Source: Gonocerus acuteangulatus (lineage: Eukaryota; Arthropoda; Insecta; Hemiptera; Coreidae). Taken from it: 64,000 bases of DNA. The notes under the pieces were generated by a model. It had not been told where the DNA came from. It ran no database searches and saw nothing but the letters and a program-made list of their open reading frames with translations. Both the position numbers and the translations under genes were made by a program. The stretch spans positions 11,184,832 to 11,248,831 of the forward strand of contig OX328131.1 of NCBI GenBank assembly GCA_946811695.1, written 5' to 3'. Of this stretch, positions 1-10,269 are shown piece by piece (position 1 is the stretch's first letter; every line of letters begins with the position of its first letter).

Positions 1-1
1 T

Positions 2-169
2 CCCACTTCCCATCTTATAAAAGAATGCCCGATTGTCCAAACAATGTTCGATGATTTTGGAATTCCTCGCGACATTAAATTTATAAAATTGGTTCTGCAA
101 GACTCTAACCAAGCAATAGATTACATCATCGGGCCTAATGTACGAATATTAAGACATTGGAAGGGCTAA
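2..169 (+). pseudogene. non-LTR retrotransposon ORF2 C-terminus (fragment)
   Basis: An open frame runs in from the window edge for 55 codons and ends at TAG-free TAA near 167-169. It contains HLIKECPIV followed by FGIPRDIK. A His/Cys pair of this kind before a variable tail is usual at the end of LINE reverse transcriptases after the RNase H or linker region. Only the tail is inside the window, so clade and intactness cannot be judged. It could also be a chance frame, but the motif and the natural stop argue for a LINE. Confidence 0.4.
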
Positions 170-788
170 TTTTTAGCAAATACGTAGAAATTACACGACA
201 AAGAGGTTGTAATTGCGTTGAATTGTCTACTTCTTTCCCAGCTCGGCTGCAAAATTCTATTTATTAGCAATCCCTCGTTCCGCCGCCACGCCAAGGTCGA
301 GATGTTCCCTTGGAACAATTTCTATTTGATCCAACAATCAAGAAGACCTATTGTTGAGGGGTTCTCACGTCCAAATTAAGCAGCCACGGCTGACTGCACG
401 AGATAAACACATCGAAAGCAACACATTGCGAACACCCCGAACGGAGACCAGCTGTTAGATACACGTGTTACAGATGATGCGGGTAGGTCCCTGTAGACGG
501 CCAAAGAGGAAGTGTTTTGCTTCGGTCTGTCGGCTATGCAGCGAGGTAGGGAGAGTCATGCACGCTTACTCGCTTACCTATGTATGTACTTACTGCGCTT
601 GTGCTTCGTCCAAGGAAAAATAAGATATACAGAAGGCTGCAGTTTGTTTATTTGTTTTGAAGTGTAAAAAAATCCTCGTGAAGTTGATTCAAGAAGTCAG
701 AATCCATTAATCACGAAAGTAACGGGTCAGGGGATGTTTCGGCTAGGAGATAAATAAACGCCAGATATTCAGGCAGAAATCTATATTG
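170..788. other. unassigned intergenic DNA
   Basis: I see no coding frame or structured repeat. The stretch around 720-788 resembles the lead-in of PLE-type termini found elsewhere in the window (a GGGATG-TTCGGCTA block, then a run ending TCTATATTGG). Confidence 0.4.
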
Positions 789-822
789 GACGTTTCGGCT
801 GCACTTTGGCAGCCTTCTTCAG
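789..822 (-). ncRNA. hammerhead-like motif at a PLE-type terminus
   Basis: On the minus strand: CTGAAGA, then a 6-bp stem II (GGCTGC pairing with GCAGCC) preceded by one extra A, then GAAACGTC. The core positions CUGANGA and GAAA are intact. Stem III is reduced to the self-complementary ACGT followed by C at the expected cleavage position. The lead-in upstream (TCTATATTGG) matches the other PLE-type termini here. Self-cleavage is inferred from family knowledge. Confidence 0.6.
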
Positions 823-1277
823 CACTAAAAAATGCCTAGAGAGAAGGGAGGAAGACCAAGAAGACAGTTAGGTGACCATGGTTAAATGTACACACAACCA
901 ACATTTGACCATGGTCAGAAGAAACAATAATTTTTCTACTTTTTTAGTGAAAGTAGGTTAGAAAATAAATTAGCCATTATTTTAAAAAGTATAATGGAAT
1001 CATTTAATGGTTATAACGTTTTATTTTAATTCACTCATTAATGAAACTCTATGAATGAAAACGTAAGTGATGCAAGATTTATGATACTTATGCCAAAAAT
1101 GAAGCTTTAAATGCACTTTCTCATTTTTTTATTGACTTTTTTCCTTTTATTAAAGCTTCCCTTTCAAATTTTAAGGTTCATGAGCTCCTCTTTATGGATA
1201 GACCTTCTATCATAGGAAATATGGGCATCAAAGAAGAAAAATAAATTTAAGATATTTTTCTTGCAGCCCTCTTGTAC

Positions 1278-1525
1278 CATGGGCGTATATAGAAAATAAT
1301 TTCGGAGGGGGCTGGGAAAATTTCGGGGGGGGGCTGACAATTTATGCATGAAAGAGTTTTAGCCAACTAAAACGCTATTACACCCAAAATGTAATATGTT
1401 TTATGAACTAAATGATCTTATTTAATTTATTTTTAAGGGTTTTATAAAATTTTTACCGATCAAATCAAAACTCCGGGTGGGGGGCTGGAGCCCCCTCAGC
1501 CCCCCCCCCCTTATATACGCCCATG
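1278..1525. mobile_element. hAT-type MITE, 248 bp
   Basis: Perfect terminal inverted repeats (CATGGGCGTATATA) are flanked by a perfect 8-bp direct repeat, TCTTGTAC, at 1270-1277 and 1526-1533. The length of the duplication fits the hAT superfamily. The interior is non-coding, with G-rich and C-rich blocks that could fold. Confidence 0.75.
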
Positions 1526-1686
1526 TCTTGTACCAACGCCCATGTCGATCCACCAGTAGGGCTTTGCTGTTTCCTTTGCTCACCACCTAAATTGTCTACT
1601 AGCTTAAAAAAGAGGTTGTATCTCCTTATGCTAAGGTGGCATAATAATTGAATAGCAGGTTCACATATTTATATATATATATATAT

Positions 1687-1929
1687 TCTTCATTCATGGG
1701 TTGAATTCGGCCTCCCTGACCGTCCCTAGGCCAGGCCAGCCTTTAATAAATTTATCAATGGGGTACCTTGGGTGCTAATGACTCTAGCAGTCCAAGCGGA
1801 CCAAGGGGAAAATCAGGCGGTCGGAGCATAGTACTGACCACACTATCTCCCTAGTGTGCCATATGGTCATGAATCAGATACCTCTATAGTATCTGCCCCT
1901 CTGGGCCCTCGTGGCCTGTTACGGGACTG

Positions 1930-1935
<6 letters not shown>
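1687..1935 (+). mobile_element. SINE B (tRNA-derived), 5'-truncated copy
   Basis: Matches the body and tail of the fuller copies at 19762-20020 and 45001-45356: CTTCATTCATGGGTTG, then CCTGACCGTCCCTAGG, then CTATCTCCCTAGTGTG, ending TTACGGGACTGATTTTT. The tRNA-like head is missing. It is bracketed by (TA)n on both sides. Confidence 0.7.

Positions 1936-1978
<43 letters not shown>
1936..1978. repeat. (TA)n microsatellite
   Basis: Pure TA dinucleotides directly continue the SINE B 3' end. The smaller tract at 1669-1686 flanks its other side. Confidence 0.95.
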
Positions 1979-1979
<1 letters not shown>

Positions 1980-2294
1980 ACGTAACTTCCAGGAAATGCT
2001 ATTGCAACCTTACTTCTTGGCTTCGATCCACTGTATTTATAGACTGGATATTTGGCAGTAACTAAATTAGTTGTTGTTGACCTCAGTAGGACGCCATATT
2101 GTTTGTGTCTTATGCTAAGTATCTAAGCTATTTATCATTGTTATTAGAGTATTCTTATTGCTAATTATGTAAATGGAACCACCACAAGCATTACCTCATT
2201 AACAAACATATCATACATTAAATTTCCTTCAACTATAATTAAGTGTAATAAATATACTTTTTCAATGTTTTGATTTGATTTTGTCTTAGGTAAG

Positions 2295-2299
<5 letters not shown>

Positions 2300-2357
<58 letters not shown>
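2300..2357. repeat. poly(A) tract
   Basis: An uninterrupted run of about 58 A. No recognisable SINE or LINE body lies directly upstream, so its origin is unclear. Confidence 0.9.
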
Positions 2358-2359
<2 letters not shown>

Positions 2360-2659
2360 GTAATTCAATTTTTTAAATATACGTTGTTGAATAATTAATA
2401 TGATAACATTTTTGATTCTTCCATGTAGTATTTTTATTGTTTTAAATCTTCTAAATTGTACATATAATTTTTATTTCATTATTTGTTAAGTAATAAACCT
2501 GTATTTTCTGCAATATTTTTGAACGCAAAGAAATATCCCTCAGAAAGTGGTTGTATATTGATAATTTAATATTACATACTTTATTGGGTTTTCTAGTAGC
2601 ACTTAATATTCATAAATAATAAACAAAAGGAGTTACCTACTGCAAGGGGTCTATATAAT

Positions 2660-2871
2660 CAGTGTTGGGCAAAAATTATTCAGAATGATGAATAATGATT
2701 AATGAATAAAGGTATTATTTCATTCATGAATGAAGAATAATTACTTTTATTCATTATTCGTTATTCTGAGAATGAAGTTTATGTTTTATTCACAAGTTAT
2801 TCGAATGATCATTCAGAATAAACATGTTTTAGTGAATAACGATAGATTTATTATAATGTTGGCAGCCAGAA

Positions 2872-2925
<54 letters not shown>

Positions 2926-3112
2926 TTGAGTAGGATTATTCAGTAGCCCAACTAGAAATAAATAATAACGAATAATGAATAACGAATAATTCTGTGAATA
3001 ATTCATGATGTACTGTGTGAATAAGATAATTCAGTGAATTATTCATCATTCACTAAAAATGTATTCGAATGATCATTCGAATAATAATTTATTCGAATAA
3101 TGCCCAACACTG
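2660..3112. mobile_element. hAT-type MITE, 453 bp, containing a (TA)n tract
   Basis: The ends are CAGTGTTGGGC and its inverse, a terminus common in hAT elements. The flanking octamers are TATATAAT (2652-2659) and TATATGAT (3113-3120), a target duplication with one change. The interior is dominated by ATTATTC/GAATAAT words on both strands and holds a (TA)n tract at about 2875-2921. No transposase remains. Confidence 0.75.
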
Positions 3113-3539
3113 TATATGATACATTCCGCAGTCTTGAACAATATCAGGACCTTGGAAGAGTAGGGCGAATCAGAAAAATCCATTTTTTTTTATTTATTTG
3201 TTTTTCTGATTCTGAAAGATGTAGGTAACACGACGCTTCGCCTCGTTTCTCTGGTTCGCCTTTAGTTCTCTCACAGTTTCAAGTTAATGTTAATAGCAGC
3301 ATCATCAAGAAAAATTCGAAGTCCTGTTTCAAGGGCGTATCCCGGGTCTTATACGTCCCTCCTAGCATTCCTACCTATAAATCACTCGTAAAAATTATAA
3401 TTAAAACATAGAATTTCAATTACATACTTTTTCAATCAGGTTTATGAATGAGCATTCCATAGAGTAAACATTTGCCTTTGCTATCCTGAAGCACTTTCAG
3501 AACTTTGACTTCGATTTCCCAACATCCGGATTCGTGATT

Positions 3540-3737
3540 CTCTTTGTTCTTTTTTTCCGTGTTTAACGGCGTATCAACAATTAGGTCATTAACTCCGGGC
3601 TATCTACAGGTTACCACCCTTTTATAATATCAACAGCACGTAGTCGGTCACCCATTCAGGTTCTGACCACGCCCGACGTTGCTTAACTTCGGTGATCTAC
3701 GGGAACCTGTGCATTCAATGTTGCTATGGCCGTTGGC
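3540..3737 (-). mobile_element. 5S-rRNA-derived SINE (SINE3-like)
   Basis: On the minus strand, 3737 down to 3631 reads as an animal 5S rRNA with small deletions. It has GCCAACGGCCATA at the start, CCGAAGTTAAGCAACG (box A region), TCGGGCGTGG and AATGGGTGACCG (box C region), ending CTGTTG. It is followed by a non-5S tail containing GGGTGGTAACCTGTAGATAG, GTTAATGACCTA and GATACGCCGTTAAA. A head plus a retroposon tail, also seen at 10270-10440, marks a SINE rather than a 5S gene. Pol III transcription from the internal promoter is inferred. Confidence 0.75.
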
Positions 3738-3779
3738 TTCGCTCTTTCTTTTCCAAGGTCCTGATATGGCACCTGTAAG

Positions 3780-3870
3780 GAGTGGCTGTGGGTGGAAGTT
3801 CGATTCTCAGTAGGAAAAGTGACTTTTCGTAAAAAAAGAATATCTTGTTGCCTATCCTGGACAGGGCATA
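3780..3870 (+). mobile_element. tRNA-headed SINE fragment (SINE C)
   Basis: AAGTTCGATTCTCAGTAGG resembles a Pol III B box. It is followed by TGACTTTTCGTAAAAAAAG and GCCTATCCTGGACAGG, the order seen in the better copy at 20850-20970. Confidence 0.45.
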
Positions 3871-3914
3871 GCATTTTATTAAATCATTTGGTTATTCTAT
3901 TTTTTATTTTTTTA

Positions 3915-4110
3915 TTTTTTACGGTGCAATTCGCGCCGGGCTATTTATAGGTTGCCACCCTTTTAAAACATCCATGGTGGAGCAGGGAATTCAGCGGTCC
4001 CATAGATGAAAGAATCCAAACTTCTTTAGGCGTGACTTGAACCTGCATTTCGTTAGTTATTTATGGAATGTGCTATCCACTATATCCCTGATAGAACTAT
4101 TTTTTCACGT
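3915..4110 (-). mobile_element. degenerate composite SINE
   Basis: On the minus strand there is a tRNA-like head with GCAGGTTCAAGTCACG (B-box-like). A middle block CTGCTCCACCATGGATG resembles the core of SINE A, then AGGGTGGCAACCTATAAATAG as in the 5S-type tail, then GCACCGTAAAAAA. It mixes modules seen separately in other SINEs of the window. Confidence 0.5.
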
Positions 4111-4967
4111 TATCTAGGTCCACAAAAACAGAAAACCTTCTCACTATTATTCATTTTTACACACTTCACAAGCTTTCCCTTCCTTAGTCTTAAATTACCA
4201 TACGGGGCTTACACCATTATCCTTCACAGCTCATTCTAAATGTTCCTAATTAGTTTAAGGGTGCGTTAATAATTTTAACAAATTGTTACTGGGAACATTT
4301 TACTCTATCAATATTCAGAAAATAATTAATTAATACTTTCACAAATTCTTTAAGTAAATCCTGTACAAGCAGATTGCTACTGTAGTTTTATTCCAATCCT
4401 TGGATACGCTCGGCTTTCTTTGATGCGCTATGAAATCAGCTGATCTGCTGTAAATCCATGGGATGGATTCGGTCCGATGACCTTGGATAATGAGTGAAAT
4501 TAATTAATCACCACCAGCAATCCTTGCAATAACGGTGTTCGTCCTTTATATCGATGGTTTAAAATTACAGGGCAGCACATTATTAGAAAATTAACAAAGA
4601 AAACAGGCTGTTTTACTTGATACCAAGAAACTCACATCTTTATAAGTCTGAAACTATGAAGGCTGGGAATTAGTGACTTTTTTACACTATCCATGAGATA
4701 ATTATTGTGCACTTAACTCATTCTGCAAACTTTTCTAGCAGATTATTATAAGTGTGCTATATTACTGACTGTCTATAAGCTTCGAGAAATCAGACACACT
4801 ATACAAAACGGCCCACGTCCAAAAAATTTCGAACATGAGATTCACACTGGATGGCCAAAGCAAAGGGGGGAGGTAAGCTTTATCGCAGAGAACTCGACAA
4901 ATGTACTGAAGGACCTGAGTTACATTTGGGTTACTGTAGGGTCGAGTTACAAGAACATTTTTCTTCT

Positions 4968-5130
4968 TGTGTCGTCGTTCGTGAGTCTGAATCGGGGACC
5001 CAGACCGTCCCTACGCCCACCGGGCCTTTAATTTATATAATAATTGGTACGTGCAAAGGGGAACTATCTCTTTAGCCTGACGTATGGCCGTGAATCAGAC
5101 ACCCCTACAGTATCAACCCCTGTGTCCTTT
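4968..5130 (+). mobile_element. SINE B, degenerate fragment
   Basis: CTGAATCGGGGACCCAGACC, CCCTACGCC, AGGGGAACTATCTC and GAATCAGACACCCCTAC match the SINE B body in order with many substitutions. Both ends have decayed. Confidence 0.5.
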
Positions 5131-5729
5131 TTTTAAGAGGGGGAGGGGTTGTTAATAAACGATTGAAAGTCTCAATAAGCATTGAAAAATCTCTTCCTAC
5201 ATAGGTTTTATGTGTTTTGTTGACAATAATTCAAGAATACATGAACAAACTTCCAAACCTGAATAAATTATGGACAAAGCGCTTACGTTAGGACAGGTAT
5301 TTCTGGAGCACTCGTTGCACAACGGGATCCCTTACAAAATATTATATATTGTAATGATTATTATTAGGAATTGCATCCGAATATTGGTATGATTCCACAT
5401 AAGTAGTTGCATAATGGTAGTTGTGCATATAACCGGTGGCGATCTTCTCCCATGAACCCGGCAGCGATTCGTGGGAACATGGAGAGCGAAAGCATTCGAG
5501 AATGTAACGTTCATCTGTTGTAATTACCAATCAGAAAGATCTTTCTCTTCGTGTACGTTTGCTTTGGGAAGGTCCTGGGAGTCTTATAAGGACATTGGTA
5601 GCGCTTCCTTGTCCGATGAAGTTGGTACTTTTTCATGAAGTGGAGTTCTCCCGGTATCGGTGATATAATCTAGGTCAAGTTGGATATGAGTCAATCCATT
5701 TTAGATGGTCCAGAAAAAAATAATATCGT
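5131..5729. other. unassigned DNA
   Basis: No coding frame, SINE module or tandem repeat that I can support. Short overlapping frames on the minus strand near 5332-5530 show no recognisable protein. Confidence 0.35.
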
Positions 5730-6307
5730 TGCTTGACCATTTTAGAAAAAATTGATATTTTTACCATCAATTAAATATGGAATCAGTAGTTCAAAACCTT
5801 TTTTTTTTATAGCCAACCGTTTGAAAATGGCACTTATATTTGGCTGATTACGCATGCTGATTTTTGAGCTTATAAGCTCTTACGAGAAACACATTTTCTC
5901 AGGACTGGCAAATCATGTACTCATAATTCAAACACCGTTCTTTTCCTCATAGTCTTATCTATATTTTATGTCTTCTTCACTATTTGAATATTTTGAATTT
6001 CAATACTTAAAAGCTGTCCTTGAAAACAACTTTTTATCATGAAGATTAGATAGTTATTTATTAGATAGCCGTCGAGGTGATAAGTAAACATGGAATAGTT
6101 GGGATTCGGCTAAAAAGAAACCTCGATACAATTTTTGTAAAAAATCTATATTCAGGACGTTTTGGATACTCTTTGGTAGCCTTCGTCAGCTAGATGCCTG
6201 CCATTCTAAAACGTTTGACGCTAAAATAATTTTAAAAATTGTTTTGAACTACTGATTCCATGTGTAATTGGTGGTAAAAAAATCAATTTTTTCTAAAATG
6301 GTCAAGC
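5730..6307. mobile_element. inverted-repeat (foldback/MITE-like) element interrupted by a PLE fragment
   Basis: Arms of about 70 bp at 5730-5800 and 6236-6307 are inverted copies (GCTTGACCATTTTAGAAAAA on the left). The space between holds the PLE-type terminus at 6040-6190, so that insertion is probably younger. No target duplication is obvious. Confidence 0.55.
6040..6190 (-). mobile_element. PLE-type terminal repeat with decayed hammerhead motif
   Basis: It contains the tail block TAGCCGTCGAGGTGATAAG, then GTTGGGATTCGGCTAA, then ATCTATATTCAGGACG, the same order as the foldback elements at 13899 and 29013. The hammerhead-like part (6156-6189, minus) keeps CTGACGA and most of stem II. The G of GAAA has become A, so the core is probably dead. 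Confidence 0.6.
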
Positions 6308-6658
6308 AGCCTCCTTTGAACCACTTTATATGGAGTGACTCTTATAGAGCATCAACGGCGCCATAGAAAAAATGCTGAGGAGTGTCCTTTGCGCATTTTA
6401 AAGGTACAATGAACATCAGCATGTGATATTAACACAATTCAGAATCGGCCATAAAACCTAAACCGCTCCTTCCTCGTGTCAAAGAAACCTCTTCCAATTT
6501 GCAGTTTTTGCAACATTTAGCATTTAGTGTAAAACACATTTTATCGAATTAACTCTTAGGCTTCCACGGTCCGAGTCATTACAAATATTATAGTCTTCTG
6601 GTATTGACCGTGTCAAAAACTTCTTTGCCGACGTTTCGCTAGTCATAGTTTGTCCATT

Positions 6659-7146
6659 GGACAAACAGGAAGATTGGTGTGCACAAGAATTTCGGAACAT
6701 ATGAAGACAGCTAAACATTGGACAAACAGGAAGATTGTTGTGCACAAGAATGTCGGAACATATGAAGACAGCTAAACATTGGACAAACAGGAAGATTGGC
6801 GTGCACAAGAATTTCGGAACATATGAAGACAGCTAAACATTGGACAAACAGGAAGATTGGTGTGCACAAGAATTTCGGAACATATGAAGGCAGCTAAACA
6901 TTGGACAAACAGGAAGATTGGTGTGCACAAGAATTTCGGAACATATGAAGACATCTAAACATTGGACAAACAGGAAGATTGGTGTGCACAAGAATTTCGG
7001 AACATATGAAGACAGCTAAACATTGGACAAACAGGAAGATTGGTGAGCACAAGAATTTCGGAACATATGAAGACAGCTAAACATTGGACAAACAGGAAGA
7101 TTGGCGTGCACAAGAATTTCGGAACATACGAAGACAGTTAAGAATG
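6659..7146 (+). repeat. 61-bp tandem array, about 8 copies, inside the PLE
   Basis: The unit begins GGACAAACAGGAAGATTGG and includes ACAAGAATTTCGGAACATA. The last unit runs straight into the GIY-YIG reading frame, so the array appears to be a reiterated piece of element coding sequence. 61 is not a multiple of 3, so each extra copy shifts frame and stops interrupt it. Confidence 0.9.
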
Positions 7147-7415
7147 GCAATACTGAAAAATCGGCGGTAGCAGAACATTTTCACAACACTAATCGCGCCA
7201 TCCAATTTGACCAAGTAAGCATTCTGGCAAAAATAGAAATTTATCAACAACGGATCATAAGGGAAGCCATAGAAATAGTAAGATGCCCGGAAAATTTCAA
7301 CAAAGAAGATGGGTACAAGCTAAGCAAATTATGGCATCCAGTGAATAAACCTAGAGAAAAAATAAAAAACGAAATTCAGCCAATCTATGATCCAGATGGA
7401 ACCCACCAACCATAA
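7101..7415 (+). pseudogene. PLE GIY-YIG endonuclease, C-terminal part
   Basis: The 104-residue frame begins within the last 61-bp unit. From about residue 20 it reads SAVAEHFHNTN, then ILAKIEIYQQRIIREAIEI, then FNKEDGYKLSKLW. The AEH block, the R/E-rich helix and the final NFN-DGY-LS-W block are typical of the end of the GIY-YIG domain carried after the reverse transcriptase in endonuclease-bearing PLEs. In the family it nicks target DNA during retrotransposition. Here the N-terminal GIY-YIG core and the polymerase are missing, and the apparent ATG lies in repeat sequence, so this is a fragment. The hammerhead-like motif of the right terminus lies about 120 bp downstream. Confidence 0.75.
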
Positions 7416-7537
7416 TCAAGCAAGACCGGGACCAACCAATCAGGGACATGGAAGAGCAGATTACGCCCGCGGATGAACACAAAGACAGGTATTTATACTG
7501 AACAACTAGAAGAACATCCTCATTCTCAGACTAAGCC

Positions 7538-7571
7538 CTGAGGAAGCTGGCAGTATGACTAGCGAAACGTC
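7538..7571 (+). ncRNA. hammerhead-like motif in PLE right terminus
   Basis: CTGAGGA, a stem II of about 5 bp (GCTGG pairing with CTAGC, one wobble, with one extra A before it), then GAAACGTC. Stem III is the self-complementary ACGT. The other terminus (about 6629-6650, minus) keeps only the GAAACGTC half. Confidence 0.6.
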
Positions 7572-7604
7572 AGCAAAGAAGTTTGTGGCACGGTCAATAC
7601 CAGA

Positions 7605-8331
7605 AGATTATAACATTTTATCGAATTCCAGGGCTGACATTTATTTATTGATACTTTCGCAATTATGGGCGATTTACTCTGCAGTAATGTATCATATATT
7701 ACAAAATATCTCTTACAAATTGTGTATATAAATAAACATTATACACTACTCTTGAGATTCTGATCTGGTCAGGAGAATGTCAGGACAAGCCAGGACTACA
7801 ACGGGTCCTTAACCTCTACCTACCTTCTTATTATCCTACTTACTAATTAAAAGAAAATCACAGCCTTCTTTCTATACTTAGAGGAAAATTAAATTAGCTG
7901 CGCAAATAAAGTTCTTTCTTCCAAAACTCAATGTATAACTAATAAATAATAAATTTGTATCACGGATGTTTTTTTTTTTGTTTTTTTTAATAATACGTTT
8001 ATTTAACATCTGTACATTTATAAGTACATTGGTTAAGTTTGCTCACAAATATGATTAATAATATATAAAAAAATTGATTAATACAACTTGCAACAAAGTA
8101 AAAAAAAAAAAAAAAAATAAAATAAAAAAAAAATAAATAAAAATGAAATATCAAAATAATTTAAATATAAATAAATGAATAAATGGTAATCATAATACAA
8201 TAAATGAAAATAACTAAATAATAAATAAGTAAAGACAAAGAAAAAAAAAAACAAATAATAATGATAATAACACTTATGGAGGGAGCCAATCAATATTGGT
8301 ACTTCCTAATTTGGAATATATTTTTTCTCCA
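7605..8331. other. AT-rich unassigned DNA
   Basis: A-rich runs at 8100-8130 and 8240-8252, no coding frame or defined repeat. The ATTTTATCGAATT words at 6538-6550 and 7614-7625 lie outside the two PLE termini and may reflect the target. Confidence 0.4.
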
Positions 8332-8927
8332 CTAGTCAGTTAGCTGGTCACGAGGCCAATGTCTCTTGAGCCTTCTAGGCGGGTTTTGTGGGTGGGTTTG
8401 GGAGGAAAGTGTTTGTGCTCTAGGATTGGGATGGAAGGACAATTTGGAATGAAAGGTTAGGAAGCGAGATTTTGCCAGTTCTTGGACGAAAGGGAAGTTT
8501 AGGTCATTATGAAGAGTTTTATTGGAAAAGTAAAAAGGAGCATTGACTATTTTGCCAAGGACTTTGGATTGGAATGCCTGTATTCTCTGTATATTTGAAG
8601 TTTTAGTTGTTCCCCAGAGTTCAAGTCCGTGAGTCCAAATAGGTCGGATTATGGTTTTGTATATAATAATATTGTTGGGGGGTCTCCCGTGGTCTAATGG
8701 CTAGCGCCTTGGATTCATAAGCGGGAGATGGTGGGTTCGATTCCCAACCTCCAGCAGGAATTTTATCATCCCACGGCTCGCTGGTAAAATTCCTCGCTGC
8801 ACCCTGGATGTCGGCGCTAATGACCTAGATGTAGATGCGCCGTAAAAAAAAAAGATTGTTGGGTATTGTCAGTTTTGATGAAGGTCCCAGTAGTCGCCGT
8901 AAGACTCCGTATCTCCAAACCACGGAT
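8332..8927 (-). pseudogene. Jockey-type LINE reverse transcriptase C-terminus, split by a SINE
   Basis: On the minus strand an ATG-less open frame ends at TAG (8332-8334). It reads IIYKTIIRPIWTHGLELWG, then IQRIQAFQSKVLGKIVNAP, then LHNDLNFPFVQEL. The Y-IRP-W-G-LWG block and the QSK-LR-I-NAP-Y block are signatures of the reverse-transcriptase C-terminus in Jockey-clade non-LTR elements. On the far side of the SINE at 8680-8854 the same frame continues with LRRLLG and SKL, which normally precede this block. SINE insertion therefore split an existing LINE. The 5' limit is uncertain. Confidence 0.8.
8680..8854 (+). mobile_element. SINE A (tRNA-Glu-derived) with target duplication
   Basis: The head CTCCCGTGGTCTAATGGCTA and GTGGGTTCGATTCCCAAC carry Pol III A and B boxes in tRNA-Glu-like context. 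A tRNA-unrelated body follows (CCCACGGCTCGCTGG, CTGCACCCTGGATGTCGG). The tail is GCTAATGACCTAGATG then GATGCGCCGTAAAA and a short A run. The 9-bp repeat ATTGTTGGG flanks it (8671-8679 and 8855-8863), showing a retroposition event into the LINE fragment. Confidence 0.85.
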
Positions 8928-9177
8928 GTATAGGACATAATCTTGTCACCGATAAATCTTGTCTGTTTTCATTAGAGGTAAAATATATCATGTGGAGGAC
9001 TTGGTTTTGTTTGACTATGACCAATACTAAAAACTACCTATTAATACCAATGATAATTAGAACGGTTTTGTTTGAACTGTTTCTATAAGTAATAAAAAAA
9101 AAAACAAGTTTTAATAGTTCAAAGTTATGGAAAATTTTCTCTCCTGAAAAATTACGCTTATTTAATATACACATTAA

Positions 9178-9904
9178 AGTATATTTAATATACACACAAG
9201 AAGTACGGACGTAGACAATGAAGCAAAATTAGCTACAAGACGAACAATTGAAGACATTAATCAGATCACTAGGCATGACATAAACAATTTAATAAAAATA
9301 CACATAATGAACAAGTGGCAAACTGACTGGACATACACACAAGACAACAAGTTACGAGAGATTAAGCCGACACTAGGAGCCTGGAGTTCCAGTATTAGGA
9401 ACTCGAGGCGTGAAGAAGTCGTCCTTACTAGACTACGAATCGGACATTCACACTTGACACGTTCATATTTAATGACAAAACAGGACAAACCGATTTGTAC
9501 ACTTTGCAGCGTTCCTTTAACAATCAAACACATACGTACAGACTGCAGGGAAAGGGAAGACATTGACTTACCTATAGACTTACACGAATTGCTTAAACAG
9601 GACAGTACACACTTTGATGATATTCTAAAATATTTAAAAAATAAAAATAAGTTCCAAAGTTCTTAGAAATCCTCCCTATAAATTATTTATTTTTTATTTA
9701 TTTATATATTTTTTTTATAATTTATTTACCTTTATAATTATTATTTTATTTTATTTTCTTAAACAATGATAAATCTTTTCAGCTACTATAGTATCTTTTT
9801 GTATTTTCTTTTTTCATTAAGCTTTGTATTTCAACATTTAGCTTTGTTCGCACATTGAATTTAAGAGTAAATAGCCTTTCTTGTGTACTCTCAATAAATA
9901 AATA
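9178..9904 (+). mobile_element. 5'-truncated non-LTR retrotransposon with intact 14-bp target duplication
   Basis: The direct repeat AATATACACATTAA lies at 9164-9177 and 9905-9918. Between them are the end of ORF2, an AT-rich 3' UTR and an AATAAATAAAT tail at about 9892-9904. 5' truncation, a poorly encoded A-rich end and a perfect duplication are the products of target-primed reverse transcription. Confidence 0.85.
9199..9666 (+). pseudogene. non-LTR ORF2 C-terminus (RNase H end plus Cys/His tail)
   Basis: An open frame without stops runs to TAG at 9664-9666. The first part, DNEAKLATRR, resembles the end of an RNase H domain. Then come WQTDW, KLREIKP, the block RREEVVLTRLRIGHSHLTRS, and a Cys/His motif CTLC...HIRTDC. 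The LTRLRIGH-LT block followed by C-x2-C...H-x4-C is a stable tail of RNase-H-bearing non-LTR retrotransposons. The frame is intact but starts mid-domain because of 5' truncation. Related, more decayed copies lie at 10770-10876 and 63747-64000. Confidence 0.8.
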
Positions 9905-10269
9905 AATATACACATTAATGTAGCGATATAATGCATCCATATTGTATTTTTGTGCAATAGGTTACCAGGATGAAACTAGATATTACAGCAAGGTTAACCG
10001 CTTAACCTATCATAACCTATGTCTTTTATTCCGTAACAAAACTCTATTTCATAATATATACCATTATAAAGAAATATAAGCTTCTTCTTTAAAACTATCT
10101 ATCTTCTTCGAATGCATACTATATATATATACGTCATATAGTCATTCTTTGTGTCTTACAGTGCAACCTTTAAGGGCCATTTGTTTTACCATAAATTTAT
10201 TATTTTTTTTAAATTATATTTCTATGCAAACACGGTCTCCCTTATAGCTCTATATATTAAACGCTATTA

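Larger units (their letters stand above)
6598..7604 (+). mobile_element. Penelope-like element remnant with inverted termini
   Basis: Inverted copies of about 50 bp bound the element. The left one runs from TCTGGTATTGACCG to GACGTTTCGCTAGTCATA; the right one is its inverse at 7553-7604. Inside lie a 61-bp tandem array and the C-terminal half of a GIY-YIG endonuclease frame. Inverted long termini plus GIY-YIG are PLE hallmarks. The reverse transcriptase is absent, so the element is non-autonomous. Confidence 0.7.

Noticed and set aside
3631..3737. Functional 5S rRNA gene
   Set aside because: About 10 nt shorter than a full 5S, with internal losses and a retroposon tail shared with a second dispersed copy.
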